Shown here piece by piece: positions 1 to 13,185 of a DNA stretch of 64,000 bases. The position numbers and the translations under genes are program-made. Source of the DNA: Paraglomus occultum (lineage: Eukaryota > Glomeromycota > Glomeromycetes > Paraglomerales > Paraglomeraceae); contig CAJVPJ010000010.1 of NCBI GenBank assembly GCA_910592205.1, forward strand, positions 1-64,000, given 5' to 3'. Numbering within the stretch: the stretch's first letter is position 1; the number at the start of each line of letters is the position of its first letter. The notes under the pieces are model-generated. The model did no database searches, was not told where the DNA came from, and saw only the letters and a program-made list of their open reading frames with translations.

Positions 1-2572
1 AAGAACTAAATAATGGTGCTACTTTTGCATTGTTACTGGAACGAGACATTGTCTTAGTATTAGAACATTTTGATTATATTGACTAAAATTAATGTCTAAT
101 ATGAGCAGCCTAAAAGCTATTTGCAATTTCCTACAAAATGAGTATAAATACACAGAAATTGCAAAATGTGTATACATGTTTTTTAAAACAGCATATCGAT
201 TCCTTGTTAACAGTAATGTTTAAATAGTAAAAAAATTTTAACGAAAAAAAGGTTCTGCAGTTCCGAGGCTAAAATTCAAGAGAGATTACTGTAGCACCAA
301 TAATATTTATCATGCCCAACACAATTCTAAAAAGCAGACCAAGTCATAGTCTGTGTACACTGACATTAAATAGTTGGCTAACCAACTACACGTAAAATAA
401 CGGAAGAGAAGTAATTAATTAGTGCATCTTGGATTAATTGCTAAAACTTTATTTTCAACATTCAAAGATATAGTTACACTAAAGTAAGTGAAGCGTTGTG
501 TTATGTGTTAAGAATGAAATAACCTTAATTATCGTAATGTTAAAAGAAACGTGTTAATAAGACACGTAACTGGAAACATAATTAAAAACTTATTATATTT
601 TTAGAAAACAGTATGCATTGTCAAACTTTGATGCAGGATTATTTATACCTGCTTGAAAGAAATGAACAAATAAGCTTGTAAGAAAGAAATTGATTGGCAT
701 GAAATTATAGATTTTTGGGCACGGTTCATTAATAGAATATGGATTGCGTTCGACAGAATTTTAGACATATAGAAATCTCATGTTTTCACATCAAGACGCC
801 CCGACGTTTTCTTGATGGTAGTCACAAAACACCCCCGCAAAATTGCGTAATAGAATAGGCTTTCTGTCTAGCAAGTTGGGAAGTAGCAGAGACGATCCGG
901 ACACGATGATCAAACATTTAGTTGCCAATAAGCACCCCTACGATACAGCATTGTTTCTTCTTACTATTTCTGTGACCAACTATCGGCGGCTAACGTTTTT
1001 CCTCTCTTTTGTGGCTAGATCTGTCTGCATTTTTCGAGCGATCATTAGTTAAATCAATTATGCGTTCAACCGGGCATCCTATTTTTGTTTGGATAGTCTG
1101 ACGAATTATATTGCTTCTATGTGACGATCTATGAGTCAAATGCATAGTAAGAGACATTGCATATAAATTTAGAATAGTCAAATCATTTATGGCTTCCTAA
1201 AAAAAATAAGGTTTAAGATTAACTCTTGTTTAATAATCAGTTAGGTTCTTGTATACAATTATTTCTGCTGCTTCATTACCGTCTCTGGATAGCTTCGATT
1301 ATTAAACTTGGAATGGTCGAAACATTTCACTCCGAGATCATCCTATGAGGAGGAGCAGAGATTGCGTTTAATCTATTAAAGCTATATTTAGAGATGGGGG
1401 ATAGTAATTACCATTACTATTACAATATTGTAGTAAAAGTAAGACAAACAGCATGTCCTACTATAGCGCGAGTGGTGTTTCAAATGCAAGTCGCGGATAA
1501 TTTAGATTATTACCGAGCATTTAGAAAGATAAGCTCTGCAATATAATTTGGCATCGGTTCACTTGTAAACAGATCATGTCCCCAACCCGACAAATATCCG
1601 ATTGGGTCACTATCAGCACGCATAAAAGGCTTTGCCGACAAAGTTGAGCCCGAAACCGCCAAAAAATTGCACCGCTGTGGTGGCAAGTTTTTTTGACCGC
1701 CATTTTGAGTTTAGATTAGAATTTTGAAATAAACCGCAAAATGATGTCACTATTTTTAACAGCAAGAGAATTTGTGGACAAACGGTCGCGAGGTTTAATT
1801 CGGGAGAATGAAACTCACCTGCAATAATATGATATGTTTGATAAAAACTAAACACTGATAGAATGCCAACTCGTCAAACAATTAAAATGGTATCAAGCCG
1901 AGAAAAAAAATTTTATACCATCATATAAAATGAATACTAATTATTACTCGTTCACCTTTTATTAACAAAAACGGTAATAGCATACTAAAACGGTAATCCG
2001 CAACGCCACAGATAATTAGACGGAATTCTTTTTCACCGTGTCGCGTTTTGCCAACAATCGATCTTTCGCCATGTCCTTCGACCGTTGTCGGTCATTAGTA
2101 TTACCCGAGGCTCTAACTTTTCGGGACAAGCGCGGTCAAACAATGCGGCACGAGCTACCAAATCCTTGAGTCGGGTGCGTCGGGGTGCGCTTGAGGAAAA
2201 AAAAAAGGCTTCCAAAGGCTATCATTGAACTGCTGTCCGAGCAACAATTCGTGCCTGCGCGGCTGCCGGTTTGTATTGAAATTTGCATATAGTGGCTATT
2301 AGCGACCTATTTATAGCTGAGAATTGTACGCAGAATCCAGAGAATAACCAGCGATCCAAAAGCCGTCCTTTTCTGAGTAGTATAACAAATTCAAACACGT
2401 CCCACTTTAAAACCTGCGTGAAGATTGCTTGCTGTAAAAGAAGTACTACATGTTTAGACGCTCTAGGTATTAATCAATCAATGTCTAATAATTTTGTAGA
2501 TATGAAAGTGTGAACCATTGGATCGGGCTCGGAGGAAACAGGAACCTTTTTCAAGGCTGCAGGTTGGTGTTT

Positions 2573-2675
2573 GTCATCACCACCATCATCATCACCATCA
2601 TCATCTTCTTCTTCTTCTTCTTCTTCTTCTAATCGGATGAGCGCACTTGATGGTGGTGGTGGTGGTGGTGGGTGG
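2573..2675. repeat. CAT/CTT/GGT triplet tracts
   Basis: A run of CAC/CAT triplets passes directly into CTT triplets. About 20 nt later a GGT run follows. It lies in non-coding DNA and is a simple-sequence microsatellite cluster. Confidence 0.85.
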
Positions 2676-5524
2676 ATCTAGAAAACGGATGTGCCATGTC
2701 CTGACCGTGCTGCATATTTTAGAGGGAATCTGCCAAGCCAACGACAAATGTCAAACGAAGCACTGGGACCTTGTTATTCAACTGAAGCCTGAGGAGAAGA
2801 AGCTGGCGCAGTCGACATCAAAGCGTTTCTTCTAAACATCGTTGAATCGTCAACCAACCAATGAATGCGTGTCTTCAAGCTAGCTAGTTTGCCGTGGGGA
2901 GGGAGGAGAAACAACATTACCGGAAATCTCGAAATTATCGTTGTTGAAATTGTCATCCAATACGACCGGATGGCACACATGCGCCTGAAGAGCTGAAGGG
3001 GATAATCGCTGGCGATAAGCTCTTTTTGTAATTTGATGATGAGTGAAGGAGTCCCACACTTTGAAATATGAAAAGATTTGTTACCAAGTTATTAACTGAA
3101 AGCTATGCGGTTCTGAAGAAGCATACCATTGCCTGCACTTGTTGGTAAGCATCTGATAAGAGCAAAGGGTATCAAAAAATATATGCTTATTTACGCATAA
3201 TGATTGTTCACGTTTGTAGTTATACTTTCCCTTGGTCGATCGATACATGCGAGTCAAATGTATTTGTTTACACCTGTAATGAGAAAGTACATTTCATAAA
3301 ATTACTTCCCTGTCATTTACTGTCAAGCCGATGGTGATTATACGGGACATACGTGCCTGCCGCATGATTTTTGTTTATTATGACAGTGATCGAATAGTGA
3401 TCGAAGGATTTGCGATCACTGAGGGGATGCATAAATTCTTAAAGAACAGTAGATCTTTATCTTATCAGTTCTTTTTGCCAAACCTCCAAATATTAAGATT
3501 CTGTACTATAATGGGTGTTCATGGTCTTGGTACACAGGGGCGAAACGCCTCCAACATACGCTACAAGGTAACCATGTGATTCATCTACGTCGAAGCATCC
3601 TTCCAATAGAAGATTCTGGGCAGAAAATCCAGCAATCGAATAGACATCTCTTTCCCAAAAAGGACTTTTAAATGGCAACCACTCGGAGGTCGCATTCGGG
3701 GGGGGAGGAATCCTGACCATTAAGCTTCCTGCCCAATTGAATTGCATGAGTGTCTGAGCGCGGATAAAATGCAGGGCTAAATCGTGAAAGAAAGATTTGG
3801 ATGAAATTGCCATTACAGACGTTTTAGACGTCGTTAACGTAGCAAGAGAAGGGTGACACTTACCCCATATGCAAAACGAACTACGAGCAGCATCAGCTCT
3901 CTTCCGAGACTTTGCATTTCCTCTGTCTTTTTTGAACAAACGCTTGTGTTGCTCATCCGGAGACAAAGCCAGCAAAAATAAAATACTCTTAATTGGAACT
4001 TGAGAGAATTTGCGAGCGTGCAGGATGAGGTTCTCGCCATGTTTTAAAATGTTTGCTTTGCCGAATTCAAGTTGCTTGTCGAAAGATGTATTACGCCCGT
4101 TTCAACGAGGCGATAAGTGGGAACGATTGACGAAATATCGGTTAGAGCTTGCTCTCAAGATAACAAAGTTTTCTCTTTAAAAGTTAGCATCACTCTCTTC
4201 CTTGTTTGTTTTTTCAGGCGGTGAATAGTTCTTGTAAACCTTTAATTTGTTAATTCGCAATCTCTTTTCCTCGGTTTTATCTCTAAATTCTTTAATTGCT
4301 TGATGAGCAATTGTTTGAACCTCGACTTAGTTCTTGGAGAGATGTAAGGACAAATGACGCGAGAATAAACAAAGAATAAAATGAATTCGGCTGCGGTGGT
4401 GGTACTGAATACGTTCGTTGATGTATTTGGCATATGTCATGTACGCAAAATAGCATAATTAATGAATGCATATGCTATGTGTATATGATAAGAAAGGGAT
4501 GAACAAGAATGGTGTGATAATGGCGAGTGAATAGATAAATGAATAAATGAATGAATAAAATAAATATGTACGTTTACTTATTTATTTATTTATAACTAAC
4601 CTTCTATAGTACGAACACTTAATTATGGTTAATCAAGACAATGTATTTATTTTTCGCTTTGGTGTCAGGTATATTAAAATACCATGGTCAAAAGAACATG
4701 CGTTTGATGTCAAACTCTGCTACACATTAATATACGTAGACTGTGTTTAGTACAATAAGAAAATTCTTTATTTTTAGAAGTGACTGTAACAATTAAGATG
4801 AATAAGCCCTAAAAATAAGATTTGCGGGAAAGAGTTGTAATACATATTTGTCAAAATATGTTTCGGTATTGGCCGTAATGTTGTGAGAATATCCGATAAT
4901 GCAAAAAAAAAAAAAAGAATGCCCCGCAGCCAAAAGCCAACTTTGTTACAAACTATCAAGAATCTTCTTGCTCAAAGTCCATAGACGACCAAAATGTCCA
5001 ATCATGCGACTTTTTCAGATATCTTTAAATGAATTACAAGTGCCGTGTATCATGCCTTTTTGAAGATAGTCCGCTTGATCAACCTCGTACATTCAAATCA
5101 CAAGTCAATGCTTTGTGGAGTTTAAAGCATATAAAAAGGGAAGAATTTAATGAATGCATAATAATAAAAGAAAAAGAAGGGGGGAAGAAAGGGGGAGAAG
5201 GGTGCAAAGGGGGGGGTGTTGGGGTGGGCAAAATTATTACGACAAGAAATACTTAATTAGTCCAAAGAACATGGGGAGACCAGAATTATTTGATAACCAA
5301 AGGGACCCCTATTTGCAAGCATTGATGCACGGAATGACTAACCGAAAATGTTCATGTACCTTGTTCGGATCCACAGATCGGCAAAGGGCATACATATTAT
5401 TTTTTAACGCTCGCAAAAAGTACTGTAAAATTTGTTTGGTACAAGTCTGTGATCAAATTAAGTTCTGCATGTAAAGAGTAAACTCCTTAAGAGTACCCCA
5501 AAAAAAAAAGACTCTACCGGAGGG

Positions 5525-5640
5525 GAGAGGAGTGGAGAAGGGGTGGAGAAGGGGGGAGAGTGGGGTGGAGAGTGGGGTGGAGAGTGGGGTGGAGAGTGGG
5601 GTGGAGAGTGGGGTGGAGAAGGGGAGGGAGGTTAAGCAAA
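5525..5640. repeat. GT/GA-rich minisatellite, 12-bp unit
   Basis: Tandem copies of a unit close to GTGGGGTGGAGA occur at least five times in a row, flanked by degenerate purine-rich copies. The plus strand is almost entirely purine plus T and very G-rich, unlike the AT-rich surroundings. Confidence 0.85.
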
Positions 5641-6450
5641 CGGCTGGTAATCGAAAGGTCTGATGAGACGAGAAAAGACGAGAAAGACGAGGAAAGCGTT
5701 TAAAAGCCTGAAAAGCACACCCGCAACAGTGAGAACAATACCAATGTTATTGTTGTTACTGGTTAATTTTTATAATATCAGGAATTAAAAAGTGTAATGG
5801 TGGTTTTATGGTGGTTTTATGGTGGTTTTCAGGCTAGTAAAAAAAAAGAAAAAGAGTTTTTACCGGTAGAGTGTGTAGATCACGTCATAAAAAAGGTCAA
5901 AAAAGTCTAGCGTTATAACGCTGGGTCGCTAAAAAGTATTTTCCACCACCTCCCCCTGCGACGGGTTTAAACCGGTCAGTTATTGGTACTGACGTGGATG
6001 TGTCAAAAAAATCGGTTGTTTCCGTAATAGTGATTTTGTGTTATTGGGTGGGTAATAGTAACGGGCGAGTTGAAATGTTTCAAAATTTAAAGAAATGACT
6101 GAAAGAGTCACCGGATAGTCTATATGCTTTCAATAAATACAATAATGCGATATCAAAAATTAATAATGATAATTATTATTTTAATAATAATAAATTTCGC
6201 ACTGATGACATCATCCGTATTGTGCATTTTCGACATCTCCCCCTCATCATTAATCATGGCAACATGCCAAGGATTTTCATACGATAACAATGGGGACAAT
6301 GAATACAATATGCATATATATGATTAATATATACCAAATGCAAATAAAGTCGTTAAAAAACTTTAAATAGAATGAGAGGGAAAAAAGCATAAAAACGTAG
6401 AAAATGTCGTGCTGTGATTATGTCAAACGGAGGGGGTTATGGAGTTACGG

Positions 6451-6555
6451 CATAGTAATATAGTAATATAGCAATATAGAATATAGTAATATAGCAATAT
6501 AGTAATATAGAATATAGTAATATAGTAACAGAGAAATAATAATATAGCAATAACA
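6451..6555. repeat. AATATAG-type A+T-rich tandem repeat
   Basis: Irregular tandem repeats of units such as AATATAGTA and AATATAGCA. This explains the tyrosine/isoleucine-rich open frame on the minus strand here. Confidence 0.8.
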
Positions 6556-6721
6556 TAGGGCTTGTTTATGTACATATTTAATATACACCATACTTTGCCT
6601 CGAGCATCCGACATTCTTCCCCTTGTTTATTTACATTATTAACATTTTTCCCTTGCACGCATTTCCCTGGGGAATTTGGCTGTCTTTTTTCGCATCTTGC
6701 CCTTTTACTTTGAAATGAACA

Positions 6722-6725
6722 GAAT

Positions 6726-6768
<43 letters not shown>

Positions 6769-6905
6769 CACAACACACAACAACAACATAGCACAACAAC
6801 AACAACAACATAGCACAGCAACAACATAGCACAACACAACACAACACAACACAACACAACACAACAACACAGAGCAACACAACACACAATAACAACACAA
6901 CCACG
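6722..6905. repeat. AAC triplet and ACAAC pentamer tracts
   Basis: An uninterrupted AAC run of about 15 units is followed by mixed AACAACATAGCAC units and then an ACAAC pentamer run. The minus-strand poly-Cys, poly-Val and poly-Leu open frames here are translations of this repeat and not genes. Confidence 0.9.
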
Positions 6906-7973
6906 CATCCCACCCAACACACAAACAACAATATCGTCACTGTCTATTGTCCGTGTGACGAAAATCCCATCAACTCTTCTGTACCACTTTTTTATCTTAA
7001 TGTCCACTTTTCGTTCATGATTATGAACTATTCCCTCTTTGAACGCTTTTCCCTGTTTAAGTCTGATGCGTATGTGTCACCAATACTTGACCACGAATAG
7101 ACAGTACGGGAAATCCATCTTTTTTTTAAAAAAAAAAAAATTGGGGTTTTGTTTCAACCTACAGTTTCGCCTCGAATGAAACACAAAAACTTCGGAATCA
7201 ATCACGGGGGCTGCAGACATTATATTTAAACCTGTTCTACAACAAAATTCCCGTTTTTGTTACAACACTTTTTCTTATCAGTTAACAACTCCTGAATTCA
7301 TTATTATTATTATCATCATCTTTATTATTATTATTATTTACCCACTCTTTGGTGTGTATCAAATATTAACGAATATAAAATTTTTGTTCTTCTCTCATTA
7401 ACGCCCGCGTGGTTGGCTTTAGAGTTGAATTATGAACTTTGAATATTAAACAAAAAAAAAAAAGCTATATATCAAAAACAAAAAAGAAAAAGCAAAAAAC
7501 CACTCCCTCAAAGTTACAAAAGAGCAAAGTCTAAAAAAAATTCCTTGCCGATAGATTAATTGCCTATTTTACAACACACATTCGACTCTCTCCTCTTTCC
7601 CTCACTTTCTCTCTTCCATACTCATTTGTAACTTTACTTTTTTTTTTTTTCCACCAACGAAACAAAACCCCTACATACCCTCCTCTTCCTACCCTCTTCT
7701 TCCCCTCTCTACACTTGTAACACTTCCTCGTTCACCCGAATTAAAAACCGAGTCTTCTTTACTGCGGCGTGCTAACCCACTGTCAATCTGAAACATACTT
7801 GCCGCTGCCGCTCAACCACACCCCACCTCTTCCCACCTACTTTCCGCGTTTTGTCCGTTACTCGTTTTCAACTCTTGACCCATCGATCCCTCGGCCATTA
7901 ACTATTCAACTTCAGACTGCTTCGCTACCAGCGTTAGTCTTCAAATCTTTTCACTCGAGGAAAATAATTCAGA

Positions 7974-8439
7974 ATGCCATCGCTAAAGAAAGGGCATTGG
8001 TCGGCAACTGTAGGTCTCTTTACATGAGCTCTGGTGAAAAGAAAAACATTGTCGTTAGCAACATTTGCTGAATTTTTATGTGCAAATTACAGGAAGACAA
8101 GCTCGTACTTGAGCTACATTTACGACATGGTAGCGACTGGAAAGGCATCGCTGCAGCTATGAACGGGGCACGAGACCACAAACAAGTTAGAGAACGGTTA
8201 GTATTTTGACAGGCGTTGTCGTTGTAGTTTTCGTTGCGTCGTCATCGTTGTCGTCGTCATCGTCGTCATCGTCGTTGCGTCGCCGTCGTTTAGTCATCGT
8301 TGTCGTTTAGTCATCGTTGTCGTTTAGTCATCGTCGTTGTCGTCGTTATCGTCGTTGTCGTTTAGTCATCGTTGTCGTTTAGTCATCGTTGTCGTCGCTG
8401 TTGGTTGTTGTTATTATTGTTATTATTAATATTGTTATT

Positions 8440-8473
<34 letters not shown>

Positions 8474-9048
8474 TCATTGTCGGCGTGGTTGTCGGCGTGG
8501 TTACCTCTATCTTCTTTTTTCTCATACAATAAAACTAACGATAAATACCCATTTTTTTGAAACTCTACTTTTAGATACGTCAACCACTTAGACCCATCGA
8601 GTATGTGTTTGTCAATCTTTTCTTCTTTTTCTTTTTCTTTTCCTTTTTTTCTTTCTTTTTTTGTTCATCCGATTGCTTATTCTCGTTTTGCACATTTCCT
8701 CTTCCAACCAATATAGTAAACCACGACCGGTTTTCAGTTGAAGAAGAGCGAGCATTGGTCAAGTGGAATAAAATAGAAGGCCCGCAGTGGGCTGTATTTG
8801 CTCGCCGCATGCGAAATGGTGATGGTTTTCGACGCACAGCGTTACAAGTAAAAAACTTTTTCCATCGTACGGCTTGCCGAAAGAACAAACGTCAAAAGGA
8901 TGCTCCTATGGAACAGCAGGCTGCAGTTGATGAGCGACCTAATTATGATGGACGGTCAGGAGCAAGTTTGGCTCAGAATGTACGAGGCGAAGAGAAACCC
9001 CGTGGGCGAATCAAGAGTTTGATGAATATTAGGAACTTGTTGAACTAG
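7974..9048 (+). CDS. Small R2R3-type MYB protein, copy 1
   Basis: A 165-aa two-repeat MYB protein, probably a nuclear sequence-specific DNA-binding regulator (inferred from the fold). Exons by phase and GT/AG: 7974-8009, 8093-8196, 8575-8600, 8717-9048. The start ATG opens a 12-residue exon ending HWSAT, which supplies the first repeat tryptophan. Repeat 1 (about residues 8-55) carries EDKLVLELHLRHG, WKGIAAAM and the helix-3 signature QVRERYVNHLDP, very like the second repeat of animal c-Myb (QCRERWHNHLNP). Repeat 2 (about 60-112) has FSVEEERALVKW, PQWAVFARRM and TALQVKNFFHR, with a few extra residues before helix 3. A basic tail ends in LMNIRNLLN, a variant of the motif shared by the array. 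Intron 2 (378 nt) is swollen by a GTC/GTT microsatellite. The family is clear; the biological target is unknown. Confidence 0.9.
8215..8472 (+). repeat. GTC/GTT microsatellite inside intron 2 of MYB copy 1
   Basis: About 250 nt of GTC and GTT triplets, with repeated GTTTAGTCATC-type blocks, ending in an uninterrupted GTC run. It lies entirely within the intron between the RER and YVNHL codons, which makes this intron much longer than the same intron in most sister genes. It also creates a spurious Asp/Asn-rich minus-strand frame. Confidence 0.9.
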
Positions 9049-10123
9049 TTCTTTCGAATTTATTCTGTTTCTCTTTTTTCGCTTTATAGTTTTTCTTCTT
9101 TTTCAGATGCTCGAAATTGTAACGTTCGCCTTTCTTCGCTATGTAATTTTCTTTCAATTTGTTTGAGTTTTTTGTTTTTTGATTTCTCGACTGTTTCTGC
9201 CTTGATAATGTTTTTGCAAGTTGAACGCATTATCTATCGATCGTGCTTGGGATTTGTTTTCCTTGTTGGAGCATTACTTGTCGGACAGAACCAATTGACA
9301 AGTGGTGACAATTATAGTTTCGCTTTATTTTTATTTTGTATTCTTGTTGCAATGGTCAAATACTTTGCGCTGTACTATGAGAACAATTAGATCTGAGATT
9401 TATTTATTAGTTACGAGTCCCAAATAGGAGAGAGTCTTTGCTCATCGCTCTGTAATAAATACCCGTTCAATCTCCTCGTCCTGGAGTAAGTGGGTATTGT
9501 AGACGGGATGATAATTTAAAAAGAAAAAAGTACTCTATTATCCGTCCTTTTGCGTATCGGAAACTTTAATGTTATTAGTAGTTCTCTTTACTGTTTAATT
9601 TGTTTTTTTTTTTAGAAAAAAAAGAAAAGAAAAAAGAAACAGAAAAAAAAAGTACTATAGGAAAACTACTACTGTATTTTACACAAATGAAAATTATTAC
9701 TGCATATTGAATCAATGAAAAGCCTCTTTAGGAAGGGAAAAAAATTTTTTTTAATTGGAAACCGGTTTTGAATTATCACATTCATTCATTTTATTACCGT
9801 AATTGATCATTCTTTGTCAACAGTTGATTCTGCATCATTAAAGTCTGCTTTCGTCATTATCAACCCACTTCTGTGGTATCATCACCAAGATTAGGAAGTC
9901 GTAAAAGCACAATAGATATAGAATTCCACGTTCATTGGCTGGCTATAGAGGTCAATGATATCATAATTGACCATGGTGTCGGCGGGGGGAAAAAGAATTT
10001 GACCTTTATATTTTACATCATGCGAAAATCAGGTTTTGGACTAATCACAGTGACTTTTTTCTATCGTCTCCGGGGTTCATTTATAAATGAGATACTATCA
10101 TCACCAATTAAATAAGCTTGGAG
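9049..10123. other. Intergenic, MYB copy 1 to copy 2
   Basis: About 1.1 kb without a supportable gene. It has T-rich sequence just after the copy 1 stop codon, A-rich runs near 9600-9660 and a hydrophobic 75-codon open frame (9163-9390) with no start context or family match. The latter is probably 3' untranslated or spacer DNA. Confidence 0.5.
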
Positions 10124-10735
10124 ATGAGTTCACATTTTACACCGGCTGTGAGTAGTAATAATGTTGAGGAGGGGGGAAAATGCTAGTAACATTTTTTACC
10201 GTTAATGTTGCCCTCATTATTTTAGGAAGATGCTCAATTAATCAATTTGTTTCGAGTCTTTGGTTCTCGATGGCAACAAATTGCTGCATTAATGAGGACG
10301 AGAAGCGCTAGATCCATTCGCGAACGGTAAAATAGTCGTGATAATGATGTCATTGTTACATAGTTTTCTCTTACTTATTGATTCATTGTCCCCGGACAGT
10401 TACGTTCATCATCTAAGTCCTGGAAGTAGGTACACATTTCCCGGTTGCAAAAATTGTGCATACTCTGTGTTTGTTGTCTAATACTAGTTTTATTTTGACA
10501 AGTTGATTCGAGCCCATTGACGGTCGATGAACAAACCAAAATTCATCAATTGCATGAAATACACGGATCTAAATATGCTCTTATTGCGAGACATCTCTCT
10601 GGCAGGACGAGTCTCCAAGTCAAGAATTTCTGTTATAATCGCTATCGACGTGTGTCCCATCGTCCTCCACAGCCTCTGGTTTGCACACGCTCGTCCAAAA
10701 TGGAGATTTCGCATTTGCTGAACAAAGTGTCTTGA
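10124..10735 (+). CDS. Small R2R3-type MYB protein, copy 2
   Basis: A 127-aa two-repeat MYB protein. Exons: 10124-10147, 10226-10326, 10400-10425 (26 nt), 10503-10735; every junction has GT/AG and the phases agree (0, 2, 1). The first exon encodes MSSHFTPA, with Phe replacing the usual first Trp. Repeat 1 reads EDAQLINLFRVFG, RWQQIAALM and SIRERYVHHLSPG. Repeat 2 reads PLTVDEQTKIHQLHEIHG, KYALIARHL and GRTSLQVKNFCYN; its central Trp is Tyr. The tail ends KMEISHLLNKVS, matching the shared C-terminal motif. The recognition helix GRTSLQVKNF is the same as in copy 6 and nearly the same as in copy 4, which suggests similar DNA targets. Confidence 0.9.
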
Positions 10736-12192
10736 GCATGGGGTTCGATCACGCGGAAAAGAAAACGTAGAAGGGTTGGGTGGGCCTTGTAATGTGTAGT
10801 CCATCATGTATAATGCAGGCTGGAACTGTACGTGTAAAAAATAGAAAAGATACATTTTTAGGTAGAAATTAATTATTAATATAGGGGTAATTGTCTTTTA
10901 AAAACACCATTTATGGACTTTGACCAATGAAAATTAAAAGTTGAAAGTTCGTGTTTAATCTATTTGATATGCATTTCTTCTTACCAAGAAGCTTTGCAAA
11001 CAAGGACTGGCTTATAACATGAAACGTTCGCGATAGACTAATTAATAAATTCCTGGAAGCAGGGAAATTTTTGTTCACCAAAAATCGCTTAGCAAGAGTT
11101 ATTTGACAGGACATTTGGTTGGATGCCATGTTTACGGCTAACAAATGTCGTACAATTTTGCGCTTCAAGACAGGCTAACAGGCAAAATAGTAATTACGAC
11201 GGTTGGTCCTTCATATCGGAAAGTCAGACATATGCATAATGGTTGGAAACTACTACTAATTACGATCATCATTGTCATGTGCGTGTGGAGCCGTTGCATA
11301 TTTTATCAAATTCTGCCAATTGAGGAATTATTGCTTCCGGCAAATTGCATACGCGTCACAAGTAATCACTTGCGGGTAAATCGTCCAACCGTTCTACGAG
11401 ACGGGCCGTTAAAATGATAACCTTTAATCAGCGAATCCCGCTCTTGCAAGACTGCGATGACGGATGCTTTGCATCCGGTTCACTATAGATGCATATATAG
11501 GTGCTTGTCTTCTGCGGCTGACCCATTGCAACAATTGCATTTGACACATTATAACTGGAACTTTCTCAAAATCCAAAGAACATAATTTAATAAAACGCCG
11601 CGCGAGACGCCTCCTCGGGCTATGCTCTTGATAGGTTCAACGGTGAGGTAGCCAGTAGAAAGATTATAGAATTTTCGAATGAAAAACGCACCCTACATTT
11701 GCCAGAAAAATGAGTAATTTGTGACTATTCAGTTCCAAAAATAAATTACCAAAATTTATTAGGCAAAGTACAAGGTAATATTGCCTTAGTGGTGACTCGA
11801 GGTGTGGAAATTTGCCCTGATAAAAAAAAAAAAGAATTCATGTCAAAAAAATTTTTTTTGGCTAACGGGGCTTTAAAAGAATATGTCAGGGGAAGGGGTC
11901 GCGTTATTTTAAAGTGCCTTATCCATCACTCCCTACAAAGCAGACTTTTATAATACTTTATTTATTGCAACAAGAGCTAAAATGGCTGCTAAATAGCTCA
12001 ATCACGAGAAGATATTGCTCGCAACAGAATTGGTAGATTTGCTATAACGGCAAGATTTTCCCCGCCAAATCTCAAACATGCATCATTCATCGTTTCTCCT
12101 CAATCACAAGTAACACTGTTTCAAATTATACGAGCTTAACTTGTACGTTCAAAATCATGAAAGAAATCTGTGGCATTCAGCAGTTTTAAACA

Positions 12193-12270
12193 CACCTCTC
12201 CTTCTCCTTCTCCTTCCCCTTCCCTTCCCCTTCCCTTCCCTTCCCCTTCCCCTTCCCTTCCCCTTCCCCC
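12193..12270. repeat. Pyrimidine CCTTCC / CTTCTC tract
   Basis: About 78 nt made only of C and T, built from CTTCTC, CTTCCC and CCTTCCCC units. It forms a strand-asymmetric polypurine/polypyrimidine stretch. Confidence 0.85.
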
Positions 12271-13098
12271 CGAAATCTTGAACGCTCCGAGTTGTTGTTG
12301 TAAAGGAAAATATTAGTAGTATGGCTGATTTACATACTTGCTAAGCCCCCTCAGTATATCGATTTACTCCCGAATGTAGTAATAGAGGAGACCACACATT
12401 AGATCGCTGACGCACAGTTACATCAGATCTACATCGGGATCGCTGTCGTTTCCCCAATCGAAATCATCGAGTTCTTACGTTGAAGCGAGCACGAAACACC
12501 GCGATATCCAGAATAGACTTTTCGAAAGGCTCAGACCTAAGGGATGCCCTTAATTAGATAGTCGCATATTCGTGGTATGATGTAACCGCCAATATATATG
12601 CATGAAACAGCCTGAACAAAGAAAAAAAAAATTTTTTTTTTGAAAAAGACCCAATAAGAATGTGTAAAGAGAGAACAATGAAAATAAAATAAATTAAATA
12701 AAATAAACAAAATAAAATAAATCAGTTATTATTTCTTTCCTAAAATTACCGTGATGCAGCAACGTGTGTCCTCTTGACCCTTGCGATCTCACATTCGTGT
12801 TACTGAATCTGCTCACGCTCATTGTAGAATCATATGCGAGACCATTATGGGATATCGATCTGTATGTATAGTATATGCATAAACATTGGGCAATTCAATA
12901 ATAACGTGTGAAATTTGTCGCACAATCTGTTTCTGTCTCAACGAACCAATCTAAAGTGCAGCCCACGCTGATGCAACATACTTAACATATACCCAGTCAT
13001 ACCATCGCTAGATGTTCTATAATTATCGGTTATTACAACCAAGGGTGCATCTGCTTCCTCCAGGAGTGCAGCAATACACGTTTCTAGAGATTGAATCT

Positions 13099-13185
13099 TG
13101 ATGATGATGGGTTGGGTGGTAGGTGGTGGTATGAATGGGTGGTGGTATGGGTGGGTGGTGGTATGGGAGGGAGGGAGGGAGAGGG
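13099..13185. repeat. GGTGGTATGGGTG-type repeat
   Basis: Irregular tandem units related to GGTGGTATGGGTG, followed by a GGGA run. It is very G-rich on the plus strand, in non-coding DNA. Confidence 0.8.

Larger units (their letters stand above)
1..7973. other. Long gene-poor, repeat-rich left flank
   Basis: No gene is supportable in this stretch. Open frames are short, unrelated to any family I recognise, and often caused by simple repeats. It holds CAT/CTT/GGT triplet tracts, a GT-rich minisatellite, an AATATAG tract, a long AAC/ACAAC tract and scattered poly-A/poly-T. A perfect 14-bp palindrome (AGCGTTATAACGCT) lies at 5909-5922. The last 400 bases are pyrimidine-rich and lead into the first MYB gene, so they may hold its promoter. 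The longest open frame (3493-3975, minus) is about as long as expected by chance in this much sequence. Confidence 0.6.

Noticed and set aside
3493-3975. 160-codon open frame on the minus strand
   Set aside because: Frames of this length are expected about once by chance in 64 kb of this composition. It has no recognisable motif, and the overlapping frame at 3834-4040 does not splice into it convincingly.
6578-7007. Three overlapping minus-strand frames rich in Cys, Val or Leu
   Set aside because: They are three-frame translations of the AAC/ACAAC repeat tract; no domain or splice support.
8383-8583. Asp/Asn-rich minus-strand frame
   Set aside because: Antisense translation of the GTC/GTT microsatellite in the intron of MYB copy 1.
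9163-9390. 75-codon hydrophobic plus-strand frame just after MYB copy 1
   Set aside because: Two possible membrane segments, but T-rich DNA makes such frames common and there is no family match or splice context.
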